Shown here one piece after another: positions 50,809 through 59,532 of a stretch of 64,000 nt of DNA. A program made the position numbers and the translations under genes. Origin of the DNA: AP-15 sp035252905 (GTDB lineage Bacteria; Pseudomonadota; Alphaproteobacteria; ATCC43930; CGMCC-115725); NCBI GenBank assembly GCA_035252905.1, contig DATFCQ010000051.1:1-64000 (forward strand), given 5' to 3'. The notes under the pieces were generated by a model. The model was not told where the DNA came from. It was given only the letters and a program-made list of their open reading frames with translations, and searched no databases. Position 1 is the first letter of the stretch; the number at the start of each line of letters is the position of its first letter.

Positions 50809-51168
50809 ATGAGGGTCTTGATCAAGAGCGCGTGGGGCTCCGACGAATCGACAAAGGCTGCCTTTGCCTTTCTTCACGCCAACGCCTTCGCCGAGGCCGG
50901 GCACGAGGTCCAGATTTTCCTGCTCGGCGAGGCCGTAAACCTGATCAAAACGGAGTTGATGAACGCCGTAACGCCGGTCGGGTGGCCGCCTCTGTCCGAG
51001 ATCATGTCAAAAACGATAGGACATGGGATTCCGATCAACGTCTGAACCGCGTGCTCACGGGCCCGTGCGGTCCGCGACAGCGATCTCGAAGGCAAAAATG
51101 CCCGATTTGTGACTCCTCCGGATCTGGTCGCTCTGGTCGAATGGGCCGACAAGGTTCTGAGCGAGTGA
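50809..51168 (+). CDS. DsrE-family protein with in-frame TGA at an expected cysteine (candidate selenoprotein or nonsense mutant)
   Basis: 119 codons from ATG 50809 (GGAGGAGG upstream) to TGA 51166. MRVLIKSAWGSDESTKAAFA, FLHANAFAEAGHEVQIFLLG and VGWPPLSEIMSKTIGHGIPI match small DsrE/DsrF-like proteins of sulfur trafficking or redox. Codon 79 is TGA (51043-51045), placed exactly where relatives have the first Cys of a VCxAC motif; the frame stays open and on-family after it: TACSRARAVRDSDLEGKNAR, FVTPPDLVALVEWADKVLSE. A hairpin with GG in its loop follows (51046-51071). A TGC to TGA nonsense change is the simpler alternative, which would leave a 78-residue protein. Confidence 0.75.
51046..51071 (+). 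promoter_or_regulatory. candidate SECIS-like hairpin after in-frame TGA
   Basis: ACCG (51046-51049) pairs with CGGT (51068-51071); CGTGCT bulges out; CACG (51056-51059) pairs with CGTG (51064-51067), and the four-base loop is GGCC. Bacterial SECIS elements start right after the UGA and carry G in the first loop bases. Here the loop GG lies 15 bases after the UGA, at the short end of the usual range, and the lower stem is only 4 bp. Hairpins of this size arise easily in GC-rich DNA. Confidence 0.3.
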
Positions 51169-51194
51169 TTGTGTTCTCAGTGTATAACAATTTC

Positions 51195-52457
51195 TCAGAT
51201 CACGCGATTTTCTGCCAGAACCGAAAGCGCGCCGCGAGACAACCCCATTTCGTCGCAGAAGATTTCCGCGTTGTGCTCGCCGATCAGCGGGGCCCGTCTG
51301 GAGATCCGCCAGGGAGAGCCGTTATAGAGGGCGGCCTCGCCCGGATAGAGGAAGCTGCGGCCGAGTTCCGGATGTTCCACCTCTTTCCAGAAGCCGCGGT
51401 CATGCAGATGGGGGTCGTCGAGGAGGGCTTCCGGGGCGCGCACCGCCCCCCAGGTGAAGCCGCGTTTCTGGGCCGCGTGATAAACCTCCTCGGCCGGCAG
51501 ACTGGCAATGAAATTGGCGACGAGATCGTCGATGATATGGGACGCGCTCGCCGCAATGACCGCCGGGTCCCGGTATTTGGGGTCCTTGAGATCGCCGGCC
51601 ATGCCGTAATTGTCGAGCAGATCCGCCAGTTCGCCGACATAGTTCGGGGTCAGCCGGCCGGCCACCAGCGCCGTGACGTAGGTGCCGTCACTGGCGCGGA
51701 ACTGGGTGCGAGGCGTCGGACCGGCGGCATGATGGCGACCGGTCTGCCGTCGCAATACCTCTCCGCGGTACAGGTAATTGGCGATCGCCGCCTCGGTCGT
51801 CAGGGCGCAAGCCTCGTGGATCGAGGCGTCGATGGATTGCCCTTGCCCGGAAACCGTCCGATGGACCAAAGCGGCCATGATCGCGATATAGGCGAAGTGA
51901 CAGCCCATGTGCCAGGCGTTGCCGCCGCCCGGAGCAATCGGCGGCGCATTCGGCGCGTCCGCCTCGTCATAGCCGCAGGACGCCATCTGCCCGCCTGCCG
52001 CCATGTGGAGCAGGTCGCTGGAGAGGTAGTCCCGCCAGGGGCCGGTCTGGCCGAACGGGGTCAGAGAGCACAGGATCAGCCGCGGGTTTTGCTTGCGGAG
52101 AGAGTCGTAATCGAGCCCCAGCGAGGCCAGGAAGCCCGGTCGGAAGGTTTCCAGAATGATGTCCGCCGTCGCCGCCAGACGCTGGAAAAGCCCTATTCCG
52201 TCCGCAGTTTCCAGATTGAGGGTGATGCCCCGTTTGGAGGTATTGTAGTACCAGAACGACAGGCTGCGCTCCGGGTGCGGGATATCGTCGAGAAAGGGCC
52301 CGATACGGCGGCTGGGCTCGCCGCCGGGGGGTTCGATCTTGACGATTTCGGCTCCGAGATCGCCGAGAAGCTTGCCGCAGAACTGGCCGGTTTCGTCGGC
52401 AAGTTCCAGGACGCGGAGGCCGGCGAGCGGGCCGGGCCGGGTTTCGGGGTCGGTCAC
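51195..52457 (-). CDS. class III CoA-transferase, subunit with catalytic Asp (similar to first half of the fused enzyme)
   Basis: 420 residues from GTG 52457, which overlaps the previous stop (GTGA). LAGLRVLELADETGQFCGKL, AEIVKIEPPGGEPSRRIGPF, DDIPHPERSLSFWYYNTSKR and LSSDLLHMAAGGQMASCGYD follow; Asp in SSDLLHMAAGG is the candidate catalytic residue. The stretches RRIGPFLxDxPxPERSLxFW and SCGYD/NCGYD are shared with residues 40-190 of the fused protein at 17628-20240, so the two are orthologous halves. It probably forms a heteromer with the next-upstream gene product. Confidence 0.9.
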   Translation of the reverse strand: MTDPETRPGPLAGLRVLELADETGQFCGKLLGDLGAEIVKIEPPGGEPSRRIGPFLDDIPHPERSLSFWYYNTSKRGITLNLETADGIGLFQRLAATADIILETFRPGFLASLGLDYDSLRKQNPRLILCSLTPFGQTGPWRDYLSSDLLHMAAGGQMASCGYDEADAPNAPPIAPGGGNAWHMGCHFAYIAIMAALVHRTVSGQGQSIDASIHEACALTTEAAIANYLYRGEVLRRQTGRHHAAGPTPRTQFRASDGTYVTALVAGRLTPNYVGELADLLDNYGMAGDLKDPKYRDPAVIAASASHIIDDLVANFIASLPAEEVYHAAQKRGFTWGAVRAPEALLDDPHLHDRGFWKEVEHPELGRSFLYPGEAALYNGSPWRISRRAPLIGEHNAEIFCDEMGLSRGALSVLAENRVI

Positions 52458-53779
52458 CGGAGCATCTCGTCCAGGTAAGGAAAGCGCGCCCGCTCCCGCG
52501 GCCAGAATGTGCCGTCGGCGAACCCGGCGCACAGGTCTTCATGGCTGCAGCCCAACAAGCCCTCGACGATCTCCCTTGTGTGCTGCCCGATCAGCGGGCT
52601 CGGCAAATGATTGAACGCCGGGGTTTCGGACAGTTTGAACGGGGCATTCTGTACCTTGTGCTCTCCGAGCGCCGGGTGCTCCATCGCCCGATACATCTCG
52701 CGGTGGCGCAATTGCGGGTCGTGCTCGACCCGGTCTTCGGCGCTTTGCACCGGAAGGGCGCGAACGCCGGCAGCCTGGCAGCGCTCGGTCAATTCGTACT
52801 TCCCCAATGTCGTGCTCCACATTTCGATCGACTCGTCCAACTCCTCCTGGTGCTGCAGGCGGGCTGCGATCGTGGCGAATTTCGGCGAGGCGGCCCAGGT
52901 CGGGGCGCCCATCACCTGCACCAGCCGTCGCCATTCCTCGTCGCAACAGCAGACGATCACGCACCAATCGTTGTACCCGCCGGGATAGGTGCGATAGGCA
53001 TTGTGGGGTGCGACCGTCGGCCCGCGGTAATTGTTGACCAGCGGCGTACCGGGCCAATGCGCGCGGTTGCCGGGAGGATAGCCGGCGCGGCGCGTTCCCC
53101 GCCCGTTGACCGTGAAGTCCAGCAGCGCCGGGCCGTTGAGCGGAACGCTCGCCACCATCTGGGACAGGTCGATGTGCTGGCCCTGCCCCGTCCTGTTGCG
53201 ATGGTAAAGGCCGGTGAGGGCGCACATCGCCCCGTACATGCCGCCGGTATCGTCCATATACGACCAGCCCCAACCGGCCGGCGGTTTGTCCGGCAGGCCG
53301 GAGATGGAGGTCAGTCCCGAGACCGCCTGGGCGACGGGACCGAAGGTCGTGTAAGGGTGATGCCGGCCGGTATGACCGTAGCCCGACATCGACACATAGA
53401 CGATATCGGGTTTGATCCGGCGCAGCTCCTCGTAGCCGAGGCCCCAGTTCCGCAGCACCCGCGAGCTGAAATTCTCGATCACGAGGTCGGAGACGGCGAT
53501 CAGCCGCCTGGCGATCTCCAGGCCCTTGGCGCTGCGCACGTTCAGGGTGAGGCTCTTCTTGTTGACGTTGGTGTCATTGAAGTTTCCCGAAGTGTTCAGA
53601 TTGACCTCGAGATGCTGCGGGGTGGTGGTGCTGGGCAATCTGCCGCGCTCGTTCTCCGGCCACTCGATCTTGATGATCTCGGCTCCGAGGGCGCCGAGCC
53701 AGCGCGTCGCCCACGGCCCGGCCCGCACCCAGCTGAAATCCACCACGCGAATGTTTTCGAGGGCTCGCGGTCGAGACAT
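52454..53779 (-). CDS. class III CoA-transferase, subunit lacking catalytic Asp (similar to second half of the fused enzyme)
   Basis: 441 residues from ATG 53779 with GGAGGA upstream. LENIRVVDFSWVRAGPWATR, EIIKIEWPENERGRLPSTTT, SGNFNDTNVNKKSLTLNVRS, AKGLEIARRLIAVSDLVIEN and RRIKPDIVYVSMSGYGHTGR match the second half of the fused protein (KVEWKDNPDTR, GQFNNKNAGKRGLSLNIRHP, RIRPDIIYIQQSGMGAHGT). Where active family members have Asp the sequence reads TTFGPVAQAVSG. Absence of the Asp in both this gene and the fused second half suggests a structural or substrate-binding partner of the other half. Stop and next start overlap. Confidence 0.9.
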   Translation of the reverse strand: MSRPRALENIRVVDFSWVRAGPWATRWLGALGAEIIKIEWPENERGRLPSTTTPQHLEVNLNTSGNFNDTNVNKKSLTLNVRSAKGLEIARRLIAVSDLVIENFSSRVLRNWGLGYEELRRIKPDIVYVSMSGYGHTGRHHPYTTFGPVAQAVSGLTSISGLPDKPPAGWGWSYMDDTGGMYGAMCALTGLYHRNRTGQGQHIDLSQMVASVPLNGPALLDFTVNGRGTRRAGYPPGNRAHWPGTPLVNNYRGPTVAPHNAYRTYPGGYNDWCVIVCCCDEEWRRLVQVMGAPTWAASPKFATIAARLQHQEELDESIEMWSTTLGKYELTERCQAAGVRALPVQSAEDRVEHDPQLRHREMYRAMEHPALGEHKVQNAPFKLSETPAFNHLPSPLIGQHTREIVEGLLGCSHEDLCAGFADGTFWPRERARFPYLDEMLR

Positions 53780-53811
53780 CGCATCGTCCTCCGACCGGGA
53801 TCGGGCCTCTG

Positions 53812-55032
53812 TCACCGCCGCTCCCCCGGCGATGCGGCCGTCACCCCGGCTTCTGCGAGGCGGGCGATCTCCTCTGCGGCGAACCCGGCCTCGCTCAGCA
53901 CTTCGGCAGTGTGTTCGCCGATGCGCGGCGGCTGCCGGCGAAGGCCCGGCCTCTGCCGGTCGCCGCCGAACTCGACCGGCAAGGCCGGCAATCCCGCGAT
54001 CCTGCCGTCCTCGCCGCCAAAGCGGGAGATGAACACGTCGACCAGTCCGCCGGTCGCCAACAGATGCGGGTCGTCGAACAGATCGCCCGGCTGCCCGACC
54101 GGCGCCCAGGACACGTTCGCCCGCTCGCAGCGGCGCGCGACCTCGTCCTGCGGCAGTGTCGCCAACGCCTCCTGCAGGGCCGGGATCAGCCACGCCCGCT
54201 CAGCCAGTCGCATGACATTGGTGGCGAGCCGCGGATCGGCCGCCAGGTCCTGCAGGCCGAACTCCTCGACAAAGCGGGCCCATTGCTGATCGCTGGTGAC
54301 GCCGATGAACAACTGGCCGCCGCCCGCGGTCCGGAACACCTCATAAACCGCCCAGGCGCCGCGCCGCGTCGGCATCGGCCGCGCGTCGAGACCGGTGGCG
54401 GCCATGCCGGCCATATGGGTGCTCATCAGGAAGGCGGCGCTCTCGAACAGCGCGCTCGATACGCGCTGACCCGTGCCGGTGATCTCGCGCTCGCGCAAGG
54501 CGGCCTCCACCGCGATGACGCCGAACAGGGCGCCCATGATGTCGATGACCGAAGCGCCGGCGCGGAGCGGCTGCCCGGGCGGCCCGGTCATGAAGGCGAG
54601 ACCGGTGTGGAACTGCACGACTTCGTCGAGCGCCGGGCGGTGCTCGTAGGGACCAGCGAGATAGCCTTTCAGCGCGAGATAAACGAGGCGCGGATTGAGC
54701 GGCGCCAATTGCTCGTAGCCGCAGCCGTTCCGCTCCATCGTGCCGGGCCCGAAATTCTCCAGCACGACATCGACGGTCGGGACCAGGCGGTGGATCACCG
54801 CCTGGCCTTCCCGGCGTTTCAGATCGACCGCGAGGCTGCGCTTGTTGCGGTTGAAGGCCGCAAAGAAGCCGGCGCCGAAACCGCCCAGTCGGCGGGTATG
54901 GTCGCCGCCCGGCGCCAACTCGACCTTGACCACGTCGGCGCCAAGCTCGGCGAATACCAGCCCGGCCGTCGGTCCCATGACCGTATGGCTGAACTCCAGG
55001 ACCCTGATGCCGGCCAGCGGCGTTGCCGGCAT
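53812..55032 (-). CDS. class III (CaiB/BaiF) CoA-transferase
   Basis: 406 residues. LAGIRVLEFSHTVMGPTAGL, DVVKVELAPGGDHTRRLGGF, NRNKRSLAVDLKRREGQAVI, VDVVLENFGPGTMERNGCGY and RPALDEVVQFHTGLAFMTGP, with Asp in ALDEVV as catalytic candidate. Unlike the two following genes it looks like a complete single-subunit enzyme. Its ATG shares one base with the HMG-CoA-lyase-like stop (TGATG), so the two are coupled; the lyase may act on the CoA ester this enzyme makes. Confidence 0.92.
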   Translation of the reverse strand: MPATPLAGIRVLEFSHTVMGPTAGLVFAELGADVVKVELAPGGDHTRRLGGFGAGFFAAFNRNKRSLAVDLKRREGQAVIHRLVPTVDVVLENFGPGTMERNGCGYEQLAPLNPRLVYLALKGYLAGPYEHRPALDEVVQFHTGLAFMTGPPGQPLRAGASVIDIMGALFGVIAVEAALREREITGTGQRVSSALFESAAFLMSTHMAGMAATGLDARPMPTRRGAWAVYEVFRTAGGGQLFIGVTSDQQWARFVEEFGLQDLAADPRLATNVMRLAERAWLIPALQEALATLPQDEVARRCERANVSWAPVGQPGDLFDDPHLLATGGLVDVFISRFGGEDGRIAGLPALPVEFGGDRQRPGLRRQPPRIGEHTAEVLSEAGFAAEEIARLAEAGVTAASPGERR

Positions 55033-55994
55033 CAGGCCGCCGCCCGGCGGCGGAACGCGTCGAGGCTGCCGGCGTGAATCAATTCGCCCGGCAATTGGTG
55101 CCCGACGATCTCTTCGGCCATGCGTCCGACCTCGATCAGCGCGTCAAGATCGACGCCGGTGTCGATGCCCATCTCTTCGCACAGCAGCACCAGTTCCTCG
55201 GTGCAGATGTTGCCGGCCGCTTTCGGCTGACCGGCGAAGGGGCATCCGCCGAGGCCGCCGACGGTCGAGTCGAACTGCGTCACCCCCATCTTCAGCCCGG
55301 CATGCGCGTTGGCGACCGCCAATCCGCGCGTGTCGTGCAGATGCAATGCAATCGGCACCTCCGGCCAGCGGCTGCGCACCTCGCCGAGCACGCGCTCGAT
55401 GCGCATCGGCGTCGCCCACCCCATCGTGTCGGCGAGCGAGAAGTATTTGATCTCGGCGCCGGCCTCCTCGGCGATCGCGAGCCCGTCCTCCAGAGTCGAG
55501 ACGACCTGCGCCGGCGCGATGTCGCCCTGGTAATTGCAGCCGAACGCCGCCATCACGCCGATGCGCGGCACCGCGACCCCGTTTTCGAGATGCAAGGCGG
55601 TCTGCTTCTTCATCGCCTCGACGTTTTCTTTGTGGCTGCGATGCAGGTTCTTCTGCGTGAACGCCTCGGACGCGGTCAGCGCGATCGAGCCGGTGATCGT
55701 CAATTTGTTGCGAAACACCAAGGCGCGGTTGAGGCCGCTCGCATTGAACCACAGCGCGGTGTAGTGCACGCCGTCCTTCGGCGTGAAGCCCGACACCACG
55801 TCTTCCGCATCCGCCCAGCCCGGAACGATGCGCGGGCTGACGAACGAGGCGGCCTGGATGTGATGCAGGCCGGTTTCGGCCAGAGCCTCGATCAATTTGA
55901 TCTTGTCCGCGGTGCCGATCGGGCCGGGTTCGATTTGGAAACCCTCGCGCGGGCCTTCCTCATGGATGTCCACATGCTTCGGGAGATCGCTCAT
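55032..55994 (-). CDS. HMG-CoA lyase-like aldolase (HMGL family)
   Basis: 320 residues. HVDIHEEGPREGFQIEPGPI corresponds to the DxxxRDGLQNE metal-site region but reads EGPREGFQ; ASFVSPRIVPGWADAEDVVS (a near-typical SFVSP block), FSLADTMGWATPMRIERVLG, ALHLHDTRGLAVANAHAGLK (HxH metal ligands) and TVGGLGGCPFAGQPKAAGNI (catalytic Cys loop GGLGGCPFA) follow. The reaction is cleavage of a 3-hydroxy-3-methylacyl-CoA to acetyl- or pyruvyl-type products. First gene of a five-gene-like minus-strand set; coupling to CoA-transferases suggests activation then cleavage of a branched hydroxy acid. Confidence 0.92.
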   Translation of the reverse strand: MSDLPKHVDIHEEGPREGFQIEPGPIGTADKIKLIEALAETGLHHIQAASFVSPRIVPGWADAEDVVSGFTPKDGVHYTALWFNASGLNRALVFRNKLTITGSIALTASEAFTQKNLHRSHKENVEAMKKQTALHLENGVAVPRIGVMAAFGCNYQGDIAPAQVVSTLEDGLAIAEEAGAEIKYFSLADTMGWATPMRIERVLGEVRSRWPEVPIALHLHDTRGLAVANAHAGLKMGVTQFDSTVGGLGGCPFAGQPKAAGNICTEELVLLCEEMGIDTGVDLDALIEVGRMAEEIVGHQLPGELIHAGSLDAFRRRAAA

Positions 55995-56121
55995 CGTGTC
56001 TTCGCCTTGTCAGCGATTGGGGAATGAGGGAGGTGCATCAAGCCCTGAAAATGCCGCCTGGTCCAGTCCGCAGTTTGCTCCCTGCGCTCCACATTTTCCC
56101 TCCCGGCGCCGTTGCGGAGCG

Positions 56122-56952
56122 TTACGGCTTCAGGAAATCGCGCACGCGCTCGATCTCCCCGATCGCGCCGAATTGCGAGCCGATCAGGATCTCCTCGAAA
56201 CCCAATTGCTCGACACGTTTGATGCGCCGGCGCGCCTCCTCCGGCGAACAGATGAAATTGACCGACGCCGCCTTCGCCAATTCTGCGGATTGGGGACGCT
56301 CGGCGAGGTCGATCGAGCAGTTGGCGAGGACGGCATTGGTCCCGCCGGCCTCGCGATAGATCTTCATGCCGTGTTCGAGATCGTCCCAGCTGCTGAACCG
56401 ACCGGACGGGGTCCAGCCCTGGGCCTCTTTGGCGGCGTAGGTGATCCAGCGCGGGCTGCGCCAGGCGCCGATCAGGATCGGCGGCCCGCCCTTGCATCCG
56501 GGCCAGGTCGACAATGTGCCGCCATTGACCGGCTCGCCGTTCCACACGCGACGCAGGATTTCGAGATCGTTTTTGAAGGTGCGAAAACGGTGATCGTAAT
56601 CGTAGCCGAGCAGCGTGAAATCGTCGCGCGTCGAGCCGCTGCCGGCGCCGAGGATCAGGCGGTTGTTCGACATCGCCTGAAGCGATTGCACCCGATGGGC
56701 AAGCTCGATCGGGTTGCGCAACGGGAGTTGCAATACGGCGATCCCGAGTTCGACCCGCCGCGTCACCGCGGCGAGCGCCGTCAGGACCTGGAGCGAATCC
56801 AGCGTGGGCCGGCCGCGGCCCAGCGAATCCCCGATCCAGATCCCGGGAAACCCTCTGGCCTCGACCTCGCGGGCAAAATCGATGATGCGATCCATCAAGC
56901 CGCTGTCGGGGTTCGCCCCGGGGCTGATCCGGATCATCGTGCTGACGCGCAT
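56122..56952 (-). CDS. luciferase-like (LLM/F420-type) oxidoreductase
   Basis: 276 residues: MRVSTMIRISPGANPDSGLM, EVEARGFPGIWIGDSLGRGR, VTRRVELGIAVLQLPLRNPI, NNRLILGAGSGSTRDDFTLL and GPPILIGAWRSPRWITYAAK. A single bacterial-luciferase TIM barrel using FMN or F420. It lies on the same strand as the HMGL gene (127-base gap) and the next LLM protein (70-base gap), probably in one operon. Substrate unknown. Confidence 0.87.
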   Translation of the reverse strand: MRVSTMIRISPGANPDSGLMDRIIDFAREVEARGFPGIWIGDSLGRGRPTLDSLQVLTALAAVTRRVELGIAVLQLPLRNPIELAHRVQSLQAMSNNRLILGAGSGSTRDDFTLLGYDYDHRFRTFKNDLEILRRVWNGEPVNGGTLSTWPGCKGGPPILIGAWRSPRWITYAAKEAQGWTPSGRFSSWDDLEHGMKIYREAGGTNAVLANCSIDLAERPQSAELAKAASVNFICSPEEARRRIKRVEQLGFEEILIGSQFGAIGEIERVRDFLKP

Positions 56953-57022
56953 GTGCCCTCTCCTCTCATGGCGGACGATCGCGAAGAGCGTAAATTCAGA
57001 GGCAGGGAAGCCTGATGCCGCC

Positions 57023-57862
57023 TCAACCGCGCAGTTGGCGGATGTGGCCGGCCCACTTGTCCAATATCGGCAGGATGTCGTCGCGGGCTTCCGACATCAG
57101 GCTGACGTTGACCCGGGCCGCGCCGAGGTCACGGAACCGTTTCAGCGCGTCGAGATCGTCGGGGGCGCCGCCAATCGTGACCGGCAGAGAGGCAGGATCG
57201 CGCCCGGCCTCCTGCGCCATCCTGCGGAACGCCGGCAGATAGTCCTCGGGATTTCCGCTTGCGGCGTTCGGGTACCAGCCGTCGCCGTAGCGAATCGCGC
57301 GCCGCGCCGCCCACGGAAAGGCGCCGCCGAGAATGACCGGCGGATGCGGTTTCTGCACCGGTTTCGGCCAGGTCATGATCGTATCGAAATTGACAAGCTC
57401 GCCGTGGTATTCCGGTTTCGTCTCGGTCCAGATCGCCTTCATGGCCGCGATCTGCTCGCGCATCTTTTTCATACGGGTGGCAAAGACGGTGCCGTGGTTC
57501 TCGATTTCTTCCTGGTTCCATCCGCCGCCGATGCCAAACAGGAAACGCCCACCCGAGAGCTGATCGAGCGAGGCGACAAGCTTGGCGGTCTGGATCGTGT
57601 CGCGCTGGATCACGAGGCAGATGCCGGTCGCGATTTTGAGCCATTTGGTCGCGCAAGCGGCGGCGGTCAGGGTGACGAACGGGTCCATCACGTCGTAATA
57701 GCGCTTGCCCAGCTCGCTGTCGGCCCGCGTGCGGCGCGGCACCGGGATGTGCGAATGCTCGGCGGCCCATAGCGAATCGAAGCCGCGCTCCTCCAGGGCG
57801 ACCGCCAGCTCGGCCGGGGTGATCGAGTAATCGGTGAAAAAGATCGAGACGCCGAATTCCAT
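57023..57862 (-). CDS. luciferase-like, F420-type oxidoreductase
   Basis: 279 residues: MEFGVSIFFTDYSITPAELA, ERGFDSLWAAEHSHIPVPRR, IATGICLVIQRDTIQTAKLV, GGRFLFGIGGGWNQEEIENH (GGGWNxEE motif) and HPPVILGGAFPWAARRAIRY. This matches the F420-dependent LLM subfamily (TIGR03619-like). It is the most upstream gene of the minus-strand group ending near 51195. Many alphaproteobacteria with this family lack F420 or use FMN; cofactor cannot be decided. Confidence 0.88.
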   Translation of the reverse strand: MEFGVSIFFTDYSITPAELAVALEERGFDSLWAAEHSHIPVPRRTRADSELGKRYYDVMDPFVTLTAAACATKWLKIATGICLVIQRDTIQTAKLVASLDQLSGGRFLFGIGGGWNQEEIENHGTVFATRMKKMREQIAAMKAIWTETKPEYHGELVNFDTIMTWPKPVQKPHPPVILGGAFPWAARRAIRYGDGWYPNAASGNPEDYLPAFRRMAQEAGRDPASLPVTIGGAPDDLDALKRFRDLGAARVNVSLMSEARDDILPILDKWAGHIRQLRG

Positions 57863-58380
57863 GGGGCCCTCCCAGACCGCACGTGAAGACCGATGCTAAG
57901 CGGGCCTATAGGGGCCGATCAACAGATCGCAGCGTTGAATCTCAGCGGCAGGATGATTCGTGATGCGAGAGGACCCCGTGGCTGGCGCGTCTCCTATCGT
58001 AGCGGACGCGGCGCAGCTCGCGGGGCCGTCAGAACCCTCAATACCGAACGGAATGGCCATCCGCTGACCAATCTATGCATGGCTGCTTAGCGGCGGGTCG
58101 ATGTCCGGCGCGCGGGCGGGATGCGCTGCCTCGCCTTGCGTTACCGCCCGAGCGTGAAAACGGGTCTTGATCGACAATAGTGGTGGTCATCCGTACCGCC
58201 GAGACGTAGCGCGTCGTATCATGCTAAGGTCGTTCGTCGGACGCCCATTCTGGACGCCTTCTGCACCTTTTGCCGGCGCACCGCGCAGGGTGCGGCGGAT
58301 CGCACCGCTAAAGCGCGTTAAGTCCGGCCTGGCCTTCGAGCGACCGAGGCGGCCGCGGACAGCCCCAGGCGGGGAGCGTC
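57863..58380. other. intergenic region between divergent genes, nothing recognised
   Basis: About 518 bases, with the promoters of the LLM operon (minus) and the EmrAB-like efflux pair (plus) expected here. No ORF longer than about 65 codons looks real, and I see no clear operator or repeat. A TetR or MarR-type regulator gene is not present next to the efflux pair. Confidence 0.6.
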
Positions 58381-59532
58381 ATGGAAGAGACAGCATCGCC
58401 CCGCGCACCCGAGAGCGCCTCCCCGGCACCGGCGGCGCGACAGGAGCTGCGGGTTGGACGGGCGCCGCTGCGGCGGCTCCGCGCGCCGCGGGGGCTGGTC
58501 CTGCGGCTTGCTATATTGGCAGTGGCGGGCGCGATCGTCGTTCTGTTCACGACTCAGTGGAACCGCTGGATCGGCGACAGCGTCCGGCAGCAGACCGACG
58601 ACGCCTATATCCGCGGCGACCTCACTCCGCTCAGCGCCCAGGTTGACGGGGACGTGCAGCGCGTCGCGGTCGACGACTTCCAAGAGGTCAAGAAGGGCGA
58701 CCTGCTGGTGCAGATCGACGATGCCGACTACACGGCGCGCGTCGCGCAGGCCGAAGCGGCCCTCCTCGGCGCTCAGGCCGCGATCGCCAACATCAAGGCC
58801 CGAAAAGCGACGCAAAAGGCCCAGGTGGCCGAGGCGGAGGACGCGATCCGCGCCACCGCAGCCGATGTCCAGCAGACCCATGAAGAGGCGGTGCGCCAGC
58901 GCGCCCTGCTCGCCGCTACCTTCGGCACTCGGCAAAAGGTCGAGCAGGCGGACGCCGCGGCCCGGCGCTTTGCGGCGACCTTGGCGCGCGACCAGGCCGC
59001 GCTTGCCGCCCAGCAGCGCGACCTGGCGGTGCTCGACACGCAAGAGTCGGGATTGCGCGCCGACGTGAAGGCCAAGAAGGCGGCGCTCGACCTCGCCAGG
59101 ATCGCTCTCGGCTACACCCGCATCACCGCGCCGGTCAGCGGCGAGGTCAGCGAGCGCGGCGTGCAGGCCGGACAATATGTCCATGCCGGGGCCCAGGTGA
59201 TCGCGATCGTGCCGCTCAACAACGTCTGGGTCATCGCCAACTACCTGGAAACCCAGCTCACCCACGTCGCGATCGGCCAGAAGGCGGAAGTCCGCGTCGA
59301 CAGCTTTCCGGGCGTCGTCATCAAGGCCCGCGTCGACAGCATCGCGCCGGCAAGCGGCGCGCAGTTCAGCCTGCTGCCGCCCGACAATGCGACCGGCAAC
59401 TTCACCAAGGTCGTGCAGCGCATTCCGGTCAAGTTGCGGCTCGACCCCGACAACCCGCTCAGGGGCAGATTGCGCCCCGGCATGTCGGTCGAGGCGACGA
59501 TCCTGACGGACAGCAAGCCGGCCGCGCGATGA
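58381..59532 (+). CDS. HlyD/EmrA-type membrane fusion protein
   Basis: 383 residues. A single N-terminal transmembrane helix (LAILAVAGAIVVLFTTQW, about 42-59), then TDDAYIRGDLTPLSAQVDGD (the lipoyl/barrel-sandwich half-motif), a long helical hairpin (about 120-235), and GYTRITAPVSGEVSERGVQA with the second lipoyl half. The C-terminal beta-barrel ends LRPGMSVEATILTD. It bridges the inner-membrane pump to an outer-membrane channel. The stop overlaps the start of the pump gene (ATGA). Confidence 0.93.
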   Translation: MEETASPRAPESASPAPAARQELRVGRAPLRRLRAPRGLVLRLAILAVAGAIVVLFTTQWNRWIGDSVRQQTDDAYIRGDLTPLSAQVDGDVQRVAVDDFQEVKKGDLLVQIDDADYTARVAQAEAALLGAQAAIANIKARKATQKAQVAEAEDAIRATAADVQQTHEEAVRQRALLAATFGTRQKVEQADAAARRFAATLARDQAALAAQQRDLAVLDTQESGLRADVKAKKAALDLARIALGYTRITAPVSGEVSERGVQAGQYVHAGAQVIAIVPLNNVWVIANYLETQLTHVAIGQKAEVRVDSFPGVVIKARVDSIAPASGAQFSLLPPDNATGNFTKVVQRIPVKLRLDPDNPLRGRLRPGMSVEATILTDSKPAAR

